A stretch of DNA of 64,000 bases from Heliopora coerulea (lineage: Eukaryota > Cnidaria > Anthozoa > Scleralcyonacea > Helioporidae). Positions 33,078 to 43,926 of the stretch are shown here, piece after piece. Location of the stretch: the NCBI GenBank assembly GCA_030142905.1, contig JASJOG010000112.1:474501-538500 (forward strand), read 5' to 3'. Position numbers and translations under genes: made by a program. The notes under the pieces are model-generated. The model was not told the DNA's origin. It made no database searches and worked only from the letters and a program-made list of their open reading frames with translations. Numbering within the stretch: position 1 is the stretch's first letter; each line of letters starts with the position of its first letter.

Positions 33078-34953
33078 TCAAATTGTCGTTACATTTAACA
33101 TAGCGTTAGAGAGGTCTTCATGACCACGGAATTCTGCAAACTCTGCCAGTTGCTCGGCAGTTTTGAGGGCTTCGAATGTAGACGTAATGACTGGTTCGCG
33201 AAGATTGCAGTCAAAGTCATTGTCTTCGTTGTCGTCATCAACGACCTCGCACATATCTTTCTGCTGTTTGGTTTGTGGCTCTCTGCTCTCGTGTAGTATT
33301 TCCTGAATAATCGAGGCTCTAACATCGTCCCGCCAGGTTGGTACGTCACTGTTGATTAGTTCTTCACAAGTTGTAAGCTCGTCTTCAGCATCCAAAAATT
33401 CTTGAGCTGATATATAGTCTGGCATGTTAAGCATGGTGCATAACTCTTCGAGACTTTGCATCTCTTCACCAGCGAAAGGATCATCGTCCTCATCTGTTGC
33501 ACCGATTTCCTCTGGGAAATGACCAACTTTCAGGAAGCACTTCTTGATGGTCTCCTCGCTTATTTCATCCCAAGCCTTTTTCCCCCATTGTATCGACATG
33601 AGTACACGAACAGATTTGGTTATCTCACTTGCCATCGATTTTCCATCAACTTTGCTGCACACGTACCGCAATAACATGCGCTTTGTCTTTACTTTCCACT
33701 GCTTGATAATTCCGGCGTCTAGTGGTTGGCTTCGAGACGTTGTATTTTTTGGCAAAAACGCGAGCTTGATGTTGGTGAAGTGGTCTGAAGGTTAATGGCG
33801 GATGACAAGGAGCGTTATCGATAAACAGAATAATTTTGCGGTTTTGGCGTTTCATACGTCGGTTGAGCTGATGAACAATCTCTTCGAATATTTCTGATGT
33901 CATCCATGCTTTCTTATTGGCAAAATAATGACAACTGTATGGCCGATTCTTATCTTTCAAGCTCTTAAAGCACCGCGGTTTCACGCTCTTTCCAATAACA
34001 ATTGGAGGCTCTTTACCGCCGCCTGCATTCACAAAAAATGCCCACGTCAACCTTTGCTTCGCTTTTTTGCCGCCTCGACATCTTTTTCCTCTTTCAGATA
34101 GACTTTTCTCTGGAAGGGCTTTCCAAAACAAGCCGGTTTCGTCCATATTCCAAACGTCTGCAGGTTGATATCCTCTTACTAATTCGCGAGCTCGCTCTGC
34201 CCAACTGGTCATAGTTTCCTCGTTCACGTCTCCTTCCTCACCGGCCACATTTATTTGCGTTATATTATAACGTTTCTTCCATCTATCCAACCATCCATTC
34301 GACGCAGCAAAATTTACAGTGTCCTCGCCTAGTTTTTGAGCAATAAGGAGAGCCTCCTCCTGAAGCATCGGTCCACTGACAGGTATATTGGAGTTACGGC
34401 AAGTAACATACCATTTCCACAGACAGTCATTTACATGTGGAAAGTTCTGTTGGCGACCCCTCTTTTTCCCAGGACGACCTTCGTTGCCCTCCCATTCTGC
34501 CAAGATTTGTTTTTCTGACTTTAAAATCAAAGATACATGCGTTTTACCACAGCCAAATTTTTCTGCTAATTTTCTGACGCCGAATGTTGGGTTTTTTTTG
34601 TGGAATGCGAGAAGCTCAACTCGTTGCGATAAGTCAAGATACTGGCGTTTGGAGGTGGCCTTAGCCTTAGGTTTAACTGTTTCTGTTTTACGAGCGGACA
34701 CGTCTCCACGATTTCAACCACAGGTCGGGTTTTTGACAGAAACTATTTCAAAGCTTCTTCTTGTTTCATCATTTTTTAACCGGAGATTGTCGTTACACTT
34801 CATACAGTTTTCGACACAATACCCTGCTTTCCAGCCTTCCACTGTTTCGGGTGCGAATACAGAGTATTTTCCCGACTTATTGCACACTGCCACTTAACAT
34901 GTTAAGCACGTATAAGCTGTATCAGTGCCACATTGTATACATTTATTTTCCAT
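33078..34953 (-). pseudogene. Tigger/pogo transposase with N-terminal zinc-ribbon, three lesions
   Basis: The frame starts at an ATG (34951-34953) and encodes a Cys-rich module with CxxC, CxxC, then Cys (residues 5, 8, 16, 19, 24) and C46, C50, C53. It then reads in the same frame into the basic HTH region (Leu-Ser-Gln-Arg-Val-Glu-Leu-Leu, Lys-Leu-Ala-Glu-Lys-Phe-Gly) and the CENP-B-like second HTH. DDE residues: Trp-Asn-Met-Asp-Glu-Thr near 34140, Phe-Ile-Asp-Asn-Ala-Pro-Cys-His near 33810, Gln-Pro-Leu-Asp-Ala-Gly near 33720. Lesions: TAA at 34894-34896 (codon 20), TGA at 34714-34716 (codon 80), and a one-base-type frameshift between about 33760 and 33795. The C-terminal 160 residues are acidic. 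The protein would cut and paste the element at TA; this copy cannot make it whole. Confidence 0.85.
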
Positions 34954-35345
34954 AGCAGAACAATCGTAGTCCCTGGCTTCCCTTTAAATGAGTGTTTTGA
35001 TTTTTGTTTTCGCAAAGGTTTAGCCTAATTAGGAAATGGCTTAATGCTGTTGACAGTTACATTATGGCCAAACTTTTGGTAGTTTGAATTGTGGGCTGTT
35101 ATAATAAAACATACACAATTTTGTATGTTGTAAAATTTTATCCTCCGAAGCCTGCGAGAACGCAATACCCTTTGGCACTTCATTGCCGTGCTTTCAGTAA
35201 AAAAAAATTAAGCTAAAAAGATAAAACTGTCCACATTATGTGACACAAATACACCTACGTCGGTGCTTTTAAGAGCTTTGCCAACATCCGGCAATAGCCT
35301 CCTCTGCAGGCCTGTCAGCGAGCAATTGTTTGCAGAAAAAAAGCA

Positions 35346-35804
35346 TTGTCAATGGATATCGTACGAGCGAAATCATTTGTTCGTGGTTATCACGTTTATT
35401 TGGATATATGGAAAGCTAAAATAGGTGATGAACACCGTCTCAAGCGAGAACCAAACAACACGGACGATAAAAATGCAGTCGCTATTGTTCGCGAAAGGCA
35501 AAAATTAAACTCTTCACAGCCATCCGATGAAGTCCTGTCGATAAATTCTTCTATTCACCCAAATGAAATGTCGGATGGCAACGAGATTATTGGTCATATC
35601 CCTAAGTTGATGGCACTGTGGGTTACAAAATTTTTAAAGCGCGCAACAAACTGTGGAACTGTTGCAATCACGGGTAAACATGTCAACAGAGGGGCTGGTT
35701 ATGGTGTGGAAGTCCCCTGCCAGTACACATTTCAAGGAGACAATTTTTCGTGTAACTGGCTAAAGGACAAATTAAATAACGAAAAATTTGATGTAGAAAA
35801 TTAG
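35346..35804 (+). CDS. HIRAN-like domain protein carried by the Tigger element
   Basis: An intact 152-codon ORF with an ATG start and TAG stop. Residues about 10-130 match the HIRAN-like pattern: Val-Arg-Gly-Tyr-His-Val-Tyr, Trp-Lys-Ala-Lys-Ile-Gly, Arg-Glu-Pro-Asn-Asn-Thr-Asp-Asp-Lys-Asn-Ala-Val-Ala-Ile, Ile-Gly-His-Ile-Pro, and a closing Val-Glu-Val-Pro-Cys-Gln-Tyr. HIRAN domains (HLTF, Rad5) bind DNA ends, notably 3' single-stranded ends; standalone HIRAN-like proteins are common in invertebrate mobile DNA. It lies inside the TIRs, opposite in strand to the transposase. A role in handling element ends is inference. No stops or frameshifts, unlike the transposase. Confidence 0.8.
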   Translation: MSMDIVRAKSFVRGYHVYLDIWKAKIGDEHRLKREPNNTDDKNAVAIVRERQKLNSSQPSDEVLSINSSIHPNEMSDGNEIIGHIPKLMALWVTKFLKRATNCGTVAITGKHVNRGAGYGVEVPCQYTFQGDNFSCNWLKDKLNNEKFDVEN

Positions 35805-36124
35805 TTCATGCATGCTGTATTATGTATCTTGAATATTACTACGGAACAGTACTGAACATTAAGCAGATATGGATGTGTAAATTACTGAATATTTACTGTT
35901 GTTGCTATAAATTATTGGGCCATCTGTTGTCTGTCCGCTTAAAAGGGGTTGATTTGTTCATTGGGACCACCTGTGAGGTGTCCGCTTCCGCTAAAGAGAG
36001 GTGTCCGCCTAATAGAGGTTATATTATTAGTATTTTATAAAAGAAACGATTGGGACCTGAGTTTGGTGTCCGTTTAAAAGGGGTGTCCGCTTAAAAGAGG
36101 TGTCCGCTATTAGGGGTTCGACTG

Positions 36125-36259
36125 TAGGTCAATCGCATTGAAAAACTTATGCAAATTATGTTGAAAAGCACCCACAGAATCTTATAGGTCTTTTGGTGAC
36201 TAAAGAAGGGATCGCGTAAAAATTCAATTTTAAGTGCATCACATGACCTTAAGAAACTT
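36125..36259. other. Short flank between Tigger and PLE-2
   Basis: Includes the left PLE target copy TTAAGAAACTT at 36249-36259. Confidence 0.6.
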
Positions 36260-36959
36260 GGTGAATAGTCTTTTTTCACAACTAGGTGAACTATTAGTCA
36301 TATTTATAGGTAGTGCTACTCTGGTTTGGTGGCCAGCGAAAGGTACATACAAGTTGCTAGAAAACATTTCTTAATTGAAGACTAAAATAGAGTCACTAGG
36401 TATTTCCCCTAGATTTAGGGGTCACTGGGGGTCATTTAGGGGTCATGGAGGATGTCGAACAACGAGCTCTATCCTCAAGCGCTATAAAACCATCATTTTG
36501 GAAAAGATACGTTGATGATGTCATCTCGGCAATGAAAACACATGAAATTCCACACTTTCTAGCACATGTTAATAGTATTGAACCGTCTATAGATTTCACT
36601 GTAGAACATGAAAGTGATTCTACTATAACCTTCTTAGACACCCTAATCAAACACAATTCTGACGGGACGCTAGATACCGAAGTTTACCGCAAGAAAACAC
36701 ACACCGATAAATATCTAGATTTCAACTCGCATCATCCAATCGCCCACAAGAGAGCCGTTGGAAAAACCCTTTTACAACGGGCTAACGTGATACCCAACAC
36801 AAATCAAAGCATAAAGAAACTCAACATGGGTTTAATGCTCTTAAGAACAACAACTACCCACAGAAATTTCTGCAAAACTTGTCAAAACGAAAGTTCCTCC
36901 GTCAACAATGCTGACAGCGAAGCGAAACCGAGTGGTTTTGCAGTAATGCCATATGTTAA

Positions 36960-37761
36960 AGCCTAGTTTCCATATAGTTGTAATTGTTGTAATTCCATCG
37001 GCGATAATCGGCGACGGAATTACAACATTTTAGTTTCCATATCGTTGTAATTGTTGTAATTCGTCGCCGATTTCCTACTAGTTCACAGGACTTCTCGGTC
37101 GAACAATCGCCGATTTCTGTCGAAACTGCGCATGCGGATGTACAGTTTACATAGCGTCTGGAAAGGCAGTTCTGTAGTAAGTCCATTTCTATAACAAACT
37201 GAAGATTGTAAGCAATCGTGAGGGAAAAGCACCGCGAGAAGGATGGCACGGCTAAACAGAAGTGTGCTTCTACATGCCCAACGCGTGCTACTTTTAGCCA
37301 TGGCAAGAATTCGCTGTAATTCAAAGAGAAAGCATAAAAGATGGGTGAGAGGGATCTTCCAAGAACGCAAGAATCTTGGCCATTATTACACTTTGGTGGA
37401 AGAGCTAAGACTTCTCTTTGGAAATGGAATCAATCTACGCGAGTCTCGTAATCGCGATACTTTACTATGGCAACAGAAGATGTGCTATGATTGGCTACTC
37501 ATGTCACGTGCCGTCTTTTCATCAGCGACTGTCGGCGACTGTTGTAGAATGCGTTTCTATTAAATTTGACCGCATCGGCGACTGTTGTAATTGTTGTAGA
37601 AGTTGAACTCGATTCAACTTCTACAACAGTCGCCGATTCATCGCCGATTGGATTACAACAATTACAAAACGCGTTTCCATATAGTTGTAATTGTTGTAAG
37701 GGCTCATCGCCGATTATCGCCGATGGAATTACAACAATTACAACTATATGGAAACTAGGCT
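36960..37761 (+). mobile_element. PIF/Harbinger-type element, 802 bp, TAA target duplication
   Basis: Perfect TIRs of about 50 bp begin AGCCTAGTTTCCATATAGTT and are flanked by TAA (36957-36959, 37762-37764), the 3 bp duplication typical of Harbinger. An internal plus frame (37243-37563) has Arg-Trp-Val-Arg-Gly-Ile-Phe-Gln-Glu-Arg and Tyr-Thr-Leu-Val-Glu-Glu-Leu, like the start of HARBI1-type nucleases. The DDE core is missing. Subterminal repeats of TTGTAATTGTTGTAA and CGCCGAT occur at both ends. Confidence 0.85.
37243..37563 (+). pseudogene. Harbinger nuclease N-terminal remnant
   Basis: The 106-codon frame is basic at the start, then carries Lys-Arg-Trp-Val-Arg-Gly-Ile-Phe and His-Tyr-Tyr-Thr-Leu-Val-Glu-Glu-Leu. 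After about residue 65 it diverges into non-homologous sequence. The catalytic part was deleted, so the element depends on a partner. Confidence 0.55.
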
Positions 37762-38262
37762 TAAAGGAACTTCAGAACCATTGAAAAGAATCTTAGGTAA
37801 ATACATTGTAAAAACGGCGCTTAAACCTTACAAAACGTTGGAGCAAATATTTCCGATACCGAAAGACAAGCTTGAAAAAGAACAAAAGAAAGGTGCTATT
37901 TACTCCATCCCTTGTCGGGATTGCGAACAAGTCTACATCGGACAAACGAAGCGGCAGTTCGGAACCCGCTTGAAAGAACACAAAAACGCATTGTCGGCAA
38001 AACGGATAACCAATTCAGCTCTAGCAGACCATAGCTTCAAAACATCCCACGAAATTGAATTGAACAATGCTTCTATTATCTCATGTAATCCTCACTATCA
38101 TCAAAGGATTTGCTTGGAAGCGTGGCATATTAACAGCACGGATTACGCCATAAATAGAGATGATGGGAATCTATTTCCAGAAGCTTACAAACATCTCATT
38201 AAAAAACATGAAAACGCTAGCGGTGCTATAAATACGGGTACGACTTCAGACGATTCTAACCC

Positions 38263-38300
38263 CTGATGAAGACACAATAACGCGAGTGTCGAAACGTTGG
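38263..38300 (+). ncRNA. Hammerhead-like CTGATGA / hairpin / GAAACG motif in PLE-2
   Basis: CTGATGA (38263-38269), one base, then GACAC...GTGTC able to form a stem, then GAAACG (38291-38296). The same layout occurs in PLE-1 (11193-11223). PLEs are known to carry hammerhead ribozyme motifs, but stems I and III and the cleavage site are not obvious here, so catalytic activity is unproven. Confidence 0.4.
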
Positions 38301-38437
38301 GTAAAACACAGTATTGACTAATCTCATAGTCAATACTTCCAGACAAAAAGATTCTTCTAGCTGTTCGAAAGCATTACTTGTTTTTCCTTTTCTTTCTCGG
38401 TTGGCTTTCTACTGTTCTTCCTTCCTTCTTTATATTT

Positions 38438-38715
38438 CTGGGGAGATACCCGGTGACCCCGTTTAGTATTAATTCTCAGGGAGATACCCGGTGACCCCAT
38501 ATCTTTCTTGGGGAGATATCCGGTGACCCTGTTTTAGTCTCATAGTCTTAGTTTATGGTCTTATCTCGGTCATTACCGTGTTCTAGCAGTAATCGTGGAG
38601 AGATATCTGGTGACCCTTATTTCAAGGGGGATACCCAGTGACCTTGTTTTAATTTTTATTTATCAGGGAGATATCCGGTGACCCCTAAATCTATGGGAAA
38701 TACCTGGTAACTCTA
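38438..38715 (+). repeat. Spaced repeat of GGGAGATAYCCGGTGACCC in PLE-2 3' region
   Basis: Six to seven copies of the 19 bp motif or variants, with spacers of about 15-70 bp (near 38440, 38479, 38511, 38598, 38626, 38668, 38692). A partial copy is also present in the inverted 5' end. Confidence 0.85.
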
Positions 38716-38817
38716 TTTTGGTCTTCAATTAAGAAATGTTTTCTAGCAACTTGTATGTACCTTTCGCTGGCCACCAAACCAGAGTAGCACTACCTATAAA
38801 TATGACTTAAGAAACTT

Positions 38818-39265
38818 ATTATTTATTTGTTTCAAAAGGTTAAATGCACTTTGTTATAGCATTGCTGATTTTGATTTTTAGCTTTAAAATGAGCTAAAGT
38901 TATGCAGCCTGGTGACCAATAATCCACATGCCTGTTCCGCCATCTTTTTGAAACGTTCGCCCGACGTAAGGCCTGATTTACAACTCGGAAAGAGATCAAA
39001 ATTTGGAGGAGATTCAGAAACGTAAATATGTAGTTGTGAACTAGAAAATCTACAAAATGTAGCTATAGAAAGGTTTAATATCACCCATAATGAAAAGACA
39101 GCTTTTATTTCTCACTACATATACTGTAAGTGTCAACATTTTCGTGTTATGTTTTAGTTTCTTCCATTTCATCTTTTCGGTACAAAACGTTTTTCAATGA
39201 CGAAAAATTTTTATCAGTATGTTTATTGTACTTCGTTGTAACATCACAAACTTGAATTTTCAGTG
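38818..39265. other. No supported gene
   Basis: A/T-rich flank between PLE-2 and the following pseudogene. Confidence 0.4.
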
Positions 39266-42200
39266 AAAGCAATGAAGAAAAATGTCAGTAACCCGGGAAG
39301 TAAGCAAAAAAGACCAGATGGTAAGAGCAAGACCGACTAGGCTCGATGAGCTATTTGTCAAGGAATCAAAAATGAGTCTTTAATATGCTTTGCTGATTCT
39401 AAGCGCCAGTCAGATGTTAGAGCAGGCTACAAGACCTTAGCTGCGAGAATAATAAAGTTCAGTAAACTTGACAGCATGCTTATAGACATTGATCTTTCAC
39501 GACTTGATAAAGGTGACGGCTTAGAGAATACATTTTTGAGATGCAAAGCCCGCTGGCACAAAAGTTGTTATGACCAGTTCTACTCTACTAAACTTAAACG
39601 TGCGGGAAAAAGCGTCCATTGGAAAATGAGCATTCAGCTGGCGGGAAGTATACATGCTCATATTGAATTTTTTCCGATAATAAGGCAACAGCAACGTGTT
39701 TTGTATGTGATGAAAACGGTATTACAAAATAACCTACACAATATGTCGACTCTTGGTTTAGATGCCCGTGTGCGACAATGTACACTTGCACTACAGGAGA
39801 AAAGGCTATGAGCCAAATTAAGTGCGGGTGATCTAGTAGCCCAGGAGGCAAAGTATCATGCCCCTTGTTTAGCATATTTGTATAAAAAGTCAAGGACAAT
39901 TGGAGATAAGGAGGATGAGGATGCTTCAATTCCGCAGCAAGGCTGAAGGTATTGCACTTGCAGAACTTGCTTCATTTATCGAAGAGTCAAGCTTGGCCAG
40001 TGCTGCAGAGCTCCCAGTTTTTAAACTCGACGACCTGGCTGACATGTGCAAGTCCCGTTTGATGCAACTTGGTGAAAAAGTTTCTGAACGTATTCACAAA
40101 ACACGGTTAAAAAATCGTATTCTTTCCCAAAATCTATCTGTCGAAGGACAGAAGAAAGGACGTGATGTCTTTTTGGCTTTTAAAAGTGATCTTGCCGAAG
40201 TGTTAGATAAAGCTCACAACGAGGACTACGATGAAGAAGCGATGCATCTTGCCAAAGCTGCGAGCATCGTACGCTGACATGCTCTCGAAGAAGTACACAT
40301 TCAATGGATCCTTTGAATCTAATTTCCAGCTTAATTCTGTTCCATGATGACTTGTATCTCTAGTCAATATGATACTTTATGGTTCGAGCATTGAAATGCA
40401 AGCTAGCACGTCGTCTAAATCGTAAGCTGGTCTTTCAATTGTTCAGTTGCTACAATGGAACATCTATCACCGTCGCCGAGGTGGAGACGTTAAGCGCAAG
40501 AGAAGAACCAAATCTCGTGAGACACCACTTTCTATTTATGTAGGGTTGTCAATTCACGCCAAGACACGCAGCCGCAATCTTGTAGAAACCATACACACCT
40601 TGGGACTTAGTGTGTCCTATGACCGAGTCCTTGCCATTTCCACAGACCTGGAAAACGCTGTTAGCCGTCGCTTTCAGGAAAAAAATGTTGTCTGTCCATC
40701 CAGTCTTCACGTGGGATTATTTACAACAGCCGCCGTCGATAACATTGACCACAATCCCAGTTCAACAACTGCGCACGACTTATTTCATGGAACAGGGATA
40801 TCGATGTTTCAACTCATTACTGCTGAAGTACACGGCAACACTCGAGAAAAATTGAATATTTCGCAATTCTTAAGTAATTCAAAATCGGTAGCGGAATTAC
40901 CCAAGTGTTATACTGAAGTTCCACCAACTGTTCTTCCTAACAAAACTCCTCCAGTCCCAGAAACAAGTTGCGAACTGCCAAGTCTTACTGGAAATGAAGG
41001 AACTATTAACCATGCGATGGAAGAAGAATTGAAATGGCGTGGAAACGTAAACAACACCACTAAGAATCAAGCAAATTTAAAGGAGAACGAAACCGTTTCG
41101 TGGGCAGCATATCACTCCACCACAGACCAGCAACAGAGTAATAATCGGTCAGCTATGTCTGTTCTGTTACCTCTTTCCCGATCAAGCCAAGTCAGAGGCA
41201 ATGATCCGGCATACAATGGATGTAATCAAGGCATGCGTAAACCATCTAAACCCTGGTCAAGTTCCTGTCATCGCCATGGATCAACCACTATATGCTGTCG
41301 CCAAACAAATACAATGGAACTAGAAAGATAGATATGGAGAGCAGAAATTTGTGATCATGTTTGGCGGTCTCGATTTTGAAATGGCTTTTTTAAAACTCAT
41401 TGGAGCGTAGCTAGAAGAAAGTGGGTGGACAGCGGCACTGGTAGGTGCTAATGTCGCCTCACCTGGAACAACAGACTCGTTCATCGAAGCCACTAGCGTT
41501 ACACGTTCACGACGAGCGCATCAAGTAACAGCTATCAGCCTGTACGTTTTACTTCAGAAGGCGTATAACAGTTGTACAGAAGGCCTGAATATCGGAGATA
41601 AAACTCTTCTGTTTGACGACTGGTGTAACCTCAAGGCGTCAACGGTACCGCAGTTCCAGTTCTGGTACGTAGTCCTACAGCTTGGACTTCTGATGTTTGT
41701 GTTTCTCAGGTCACTTCGTCAAGCTAACTTCGCGCTTTACATGGACGCTCTTTACAAAATGTTGCCTTGGTTTTTTGCTCTGAACCACACCAATTATGCA
41801 CGTTGGCTACCAGTTCATCTTCGTGACATGAAGGAATTACAACAGACAGCGCCAGGAGTATCCTCTCAGTTTGTTGAAGAATTGTTCACAGTGCACAAGT
41901 CCCCGAGAAGGTTCTCCGCTATCGCTATTGATCAGGCCCAGGAGCAAAACAACGCTATGGTGAAAGGAGAAGGTGGTGCTGTTGGTCTGAAGGAAAATAC
42001 CCAAGCTCTTCGCCGACGGATGATGTCGGGGCCGGAAATTGCAAGGTCGGTGAGCGAGTTTGAAACCAGTATGACGATGGAGGTAGGAGATCAGAAGGAA
42101 CATTATCACGAAGTACAAGGAAGCTTCCAGGCATCATTTTTCAAAGATGTCAAATCCCTTGTGGAAACAATGGAAGAACTAGGGAACCCTTTTATCGAAG

Positions 42201-43926
42201 AAAGTGAAGATCTGATAGTTCTCGACACCAAGGAAATTGCTGGACCAACTGCAGTTGCAAGTTTACCGCAGATAGAGACCATTGGTGTGGAGCAGTGCAA
42301 CACCTTCATAACTGAGTGTCACATATCGAAAGAGATCGCTATATGACCCGATAAAGAGAAACAAGCTTAGCTTGTTCAAGTCGCCTCCACCAAAAGCATC
42401 ATCAAAAACAGCACAGCAACTTTCATCCATGAAGAACGACTGTTCATTTTTTGCCAGGCTCTACAAATCTAATCAGACAAGGGATGGTGACTTAGACAAA
42501 TTTTTCAAGCACGAGAACCAGCGATGTTCACCAGCTTTGTTCCATCTTGGTAAACTGCGTCTACCCAAGAAGAAATCTGACCTTGCTGAATGCTTGCAGG
42601 CTTATACTACACCACAAAGTGAAATGTCCAGTGCTATTGACATCATTGTCATCGACGGTGCTGCTGTTGTAAACATGATCAAGCCAGGGACAGAGAAAAC
42701 CTTTTCCGGTTACGTACAGCAGTCATTCTTGCCATACGTAAGGGCGCAACTTCGCCATGTCAAACGTCTTGATATCGTCTGGGATGACTATTTTCAAAAC
42801 AGTTTGAAGGCCACTACCAGAGGTAACAGAGGAACTGGTGTCCGAAGGCAAGTCGCGTCCAACACTCAGCTTCCACGTAATTGAAATAAGTTCCTCCGTA
42901 CGGACGAAAAGAAGCGTGAACTTCTCAAGTTTCTAGCTGACCGTATCGCATCTGTCGAAGTGGAGAAACAAATAATTTCAACCTACGGCAAGGAGGTCCA
43001 GTCTATTTTACCACGTGATGCTACCTCAAGCTTGGCGCCTTGTACACATGAAGAAGCCTACACGAGAATGCTGTTCTATGTTTAAGACGCAGTACAGCAA
43101 GGCTATGAGAAGGTCGTCATACGCACAGTTAACACTGATGTCTTGGTACTGGCCTTTGCCGTTTTCCAACAACTGAGAGAGCACTAGCGACTAGAACTGT
43201 GGGTAGCATTTGGCACAGGGACTCATCTCCAATACATTGCCACTCACGAGATATCTATCACATCGAGAAGTCGAGGACCACAGATCTCTAAAGCACTTCC
43301 AGTGTTCCACGCCTTTAACGGTTGCGATATTGTGTCTTGTTTCGCTGGTAGAGAGACGAATACCGCGCTAGAAAATGTGTAAATCTTATCCGGACGTCAC
43401 TGATGCACTTCTAGCACTTCCTCACAACCCCTTTGAGGTCAGCCACGTATGTATGGAACACATTGAGCGTTATGTGGTGTTGCTGTACGACAGAACGAGT
43501 GGAAAGAACAGCGTCAATGATGCAAGAAAGTAGTTGTTTGCTCAGAAAGTAAGAGCTCTAGATGCCATTCCACCAACAAGAGCGGCTCTAGTGGAACACA
43601 CAAAACGTGCAGTCTATCAGGCTGGTTATTGCTGGGGACAAGCACTGACACCCAATCCAGTTCTACCGAGTCCACAAGACTGGGATGGACCATAGATGAA
43701 GGCGTCTGGAGGCCGTTCTGGACAGCACTTCCTGAAGCAACAAAATCATGCCGCGAATTCGTTAGATGCGGATGCAAGAAAGTATGCCAGGCAAGATGTC
43801 CCTGTGTTAAAGCAGATTTACACTGAACTGCCCCCTGCTCATGCTCTGATGAGTGTGATAACGTCTCATAATTTTAGAAAGAAAACTGCAAAATATATTG
43901 ATGCTATTGAATTATATCGGGGTTAG
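39266..43926 (+). pseudogene. Long Cys-rich / PIN-nuclease-like repeat-family gene, heavily broken
   Basis: Plus-strand frames in order: 39290-39811 (Trp-His-Lys-Ser-Cys-Tyr zinc-binding-like block, then Asp-Ala-Arg-Val-Arg-Gln-Cys), 39900-40277, 40447-41331 (Thr-Ala-Ala-Val-Asp-Asn-Ile-Asp-His-Asn-Pro), an open stretch to 41690, 41693-42346, 42372-42884 (Val-Ile-Asp-Gly-Ala-Ala-Val-Val), and pieces to 43926. The late part has Glu-Glu-Ala-(Tyr)-Thr-Arg-Met near 43055 and Asn-Thr-Asp-Val-Leu-Val-Leu near 43130, where relatives as I recall have EADT and DTDV; these resemble metal sites of FEN1/PIN-type nucleases. The end (about 43745-43826) has a CxC/CxxxC cysteine cluster. I recognise the family as abundant in cnidarian genomes; its function is not established. 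At least eight stops or frameshifts. Confidence 0.65.

Larger units (their letters stand above)
32672..36124. mobile_element. pogo/Tigger-type DNA transposon, 3.45 kb, TA-flanked, two genes
   Basis: Ends CAGTCGAACCCCTATTAAGC and (reverse complement) CAGTCGAACCCCTAATAGCG are classical Tigger/pogo termini, flanked by TA at 32670-32671 and 36125-36126. Several subterminal copies of GTGTCCGCTTAAAAGGGG at both ends are likely transposase binding sites. It encodes a broken CENP-B-type transposase on minus and an intact HIRAN-like ORF on plus, the two being divergently transcribed from the region 34954-35345. Apart from the transposase lesions the element seems complete. Confidence 0.95.
36445..38266 (+). 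pseudogene. PLE reverse transcriptase / GIY-YIG gene, interrupted
   Basis: The first part (36445-36959) has Arg-Tyr-Val-Asp-Asp-Val (RT catalytic motif), Ile-Thr-Phe-Leu-Asp and the PLE-typical Met-Pro-Tyr-Val-Lys. The frame resumes at 37765 in phase and reads the nuclease: Gly-Ala-Ile-Tyr-Ser-Ile-Pro-Cys, Val-Tyr-Ile-Gly-Gln-Thr-Lys-Arg, Arg-Leu-Lys-Glu-His, then Asn-Arg-Asp-Asp-Gly near the end. It stops at TGA (38264-38266). Apart from the 805 bp insertion (element plus TAA) the frame is free of stops, so the insertion seems to be the main inactivating event in the retained part. Confidence 0.85.
36260..38806 (+). mobile_element. Penelope-like element with inverted pLTR ends (PLE-2)
   Basis: About 100 bp at 36296-36396 recurs inverted at 38703-38807 (TATTTATAGGTAGTGCTACT and complement). 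TTAAGAAACTT flanks the unit on both sides (36249-36259, 38807-38817), an 11 bp target duplication. It encodes the C-terminal half of the PLE RT and the GIY-YIG nuclease; the 5' half of the RT is absent. It is split by a Harbinger-type insertion at 36960-37761. Confidence 0.85.

Noticed and set aside
34388..34897. 169-codon plus-strand frame
   Set aside because: Antisense shadow of the Tigger transposase.
38263..38300. Confirmed hammerhead ribozyme
   Set aside because: Core strands are present but helices I/III and a GUH cleavage site could not be assigned, so it is kept only as a motif.
38438..38715. CRISPR-like array of regularly repeated motifs
   Set aside because: Spacers vary widely in length, motifs are degenerate, and the context is a eukaryotic PLE 3' region.
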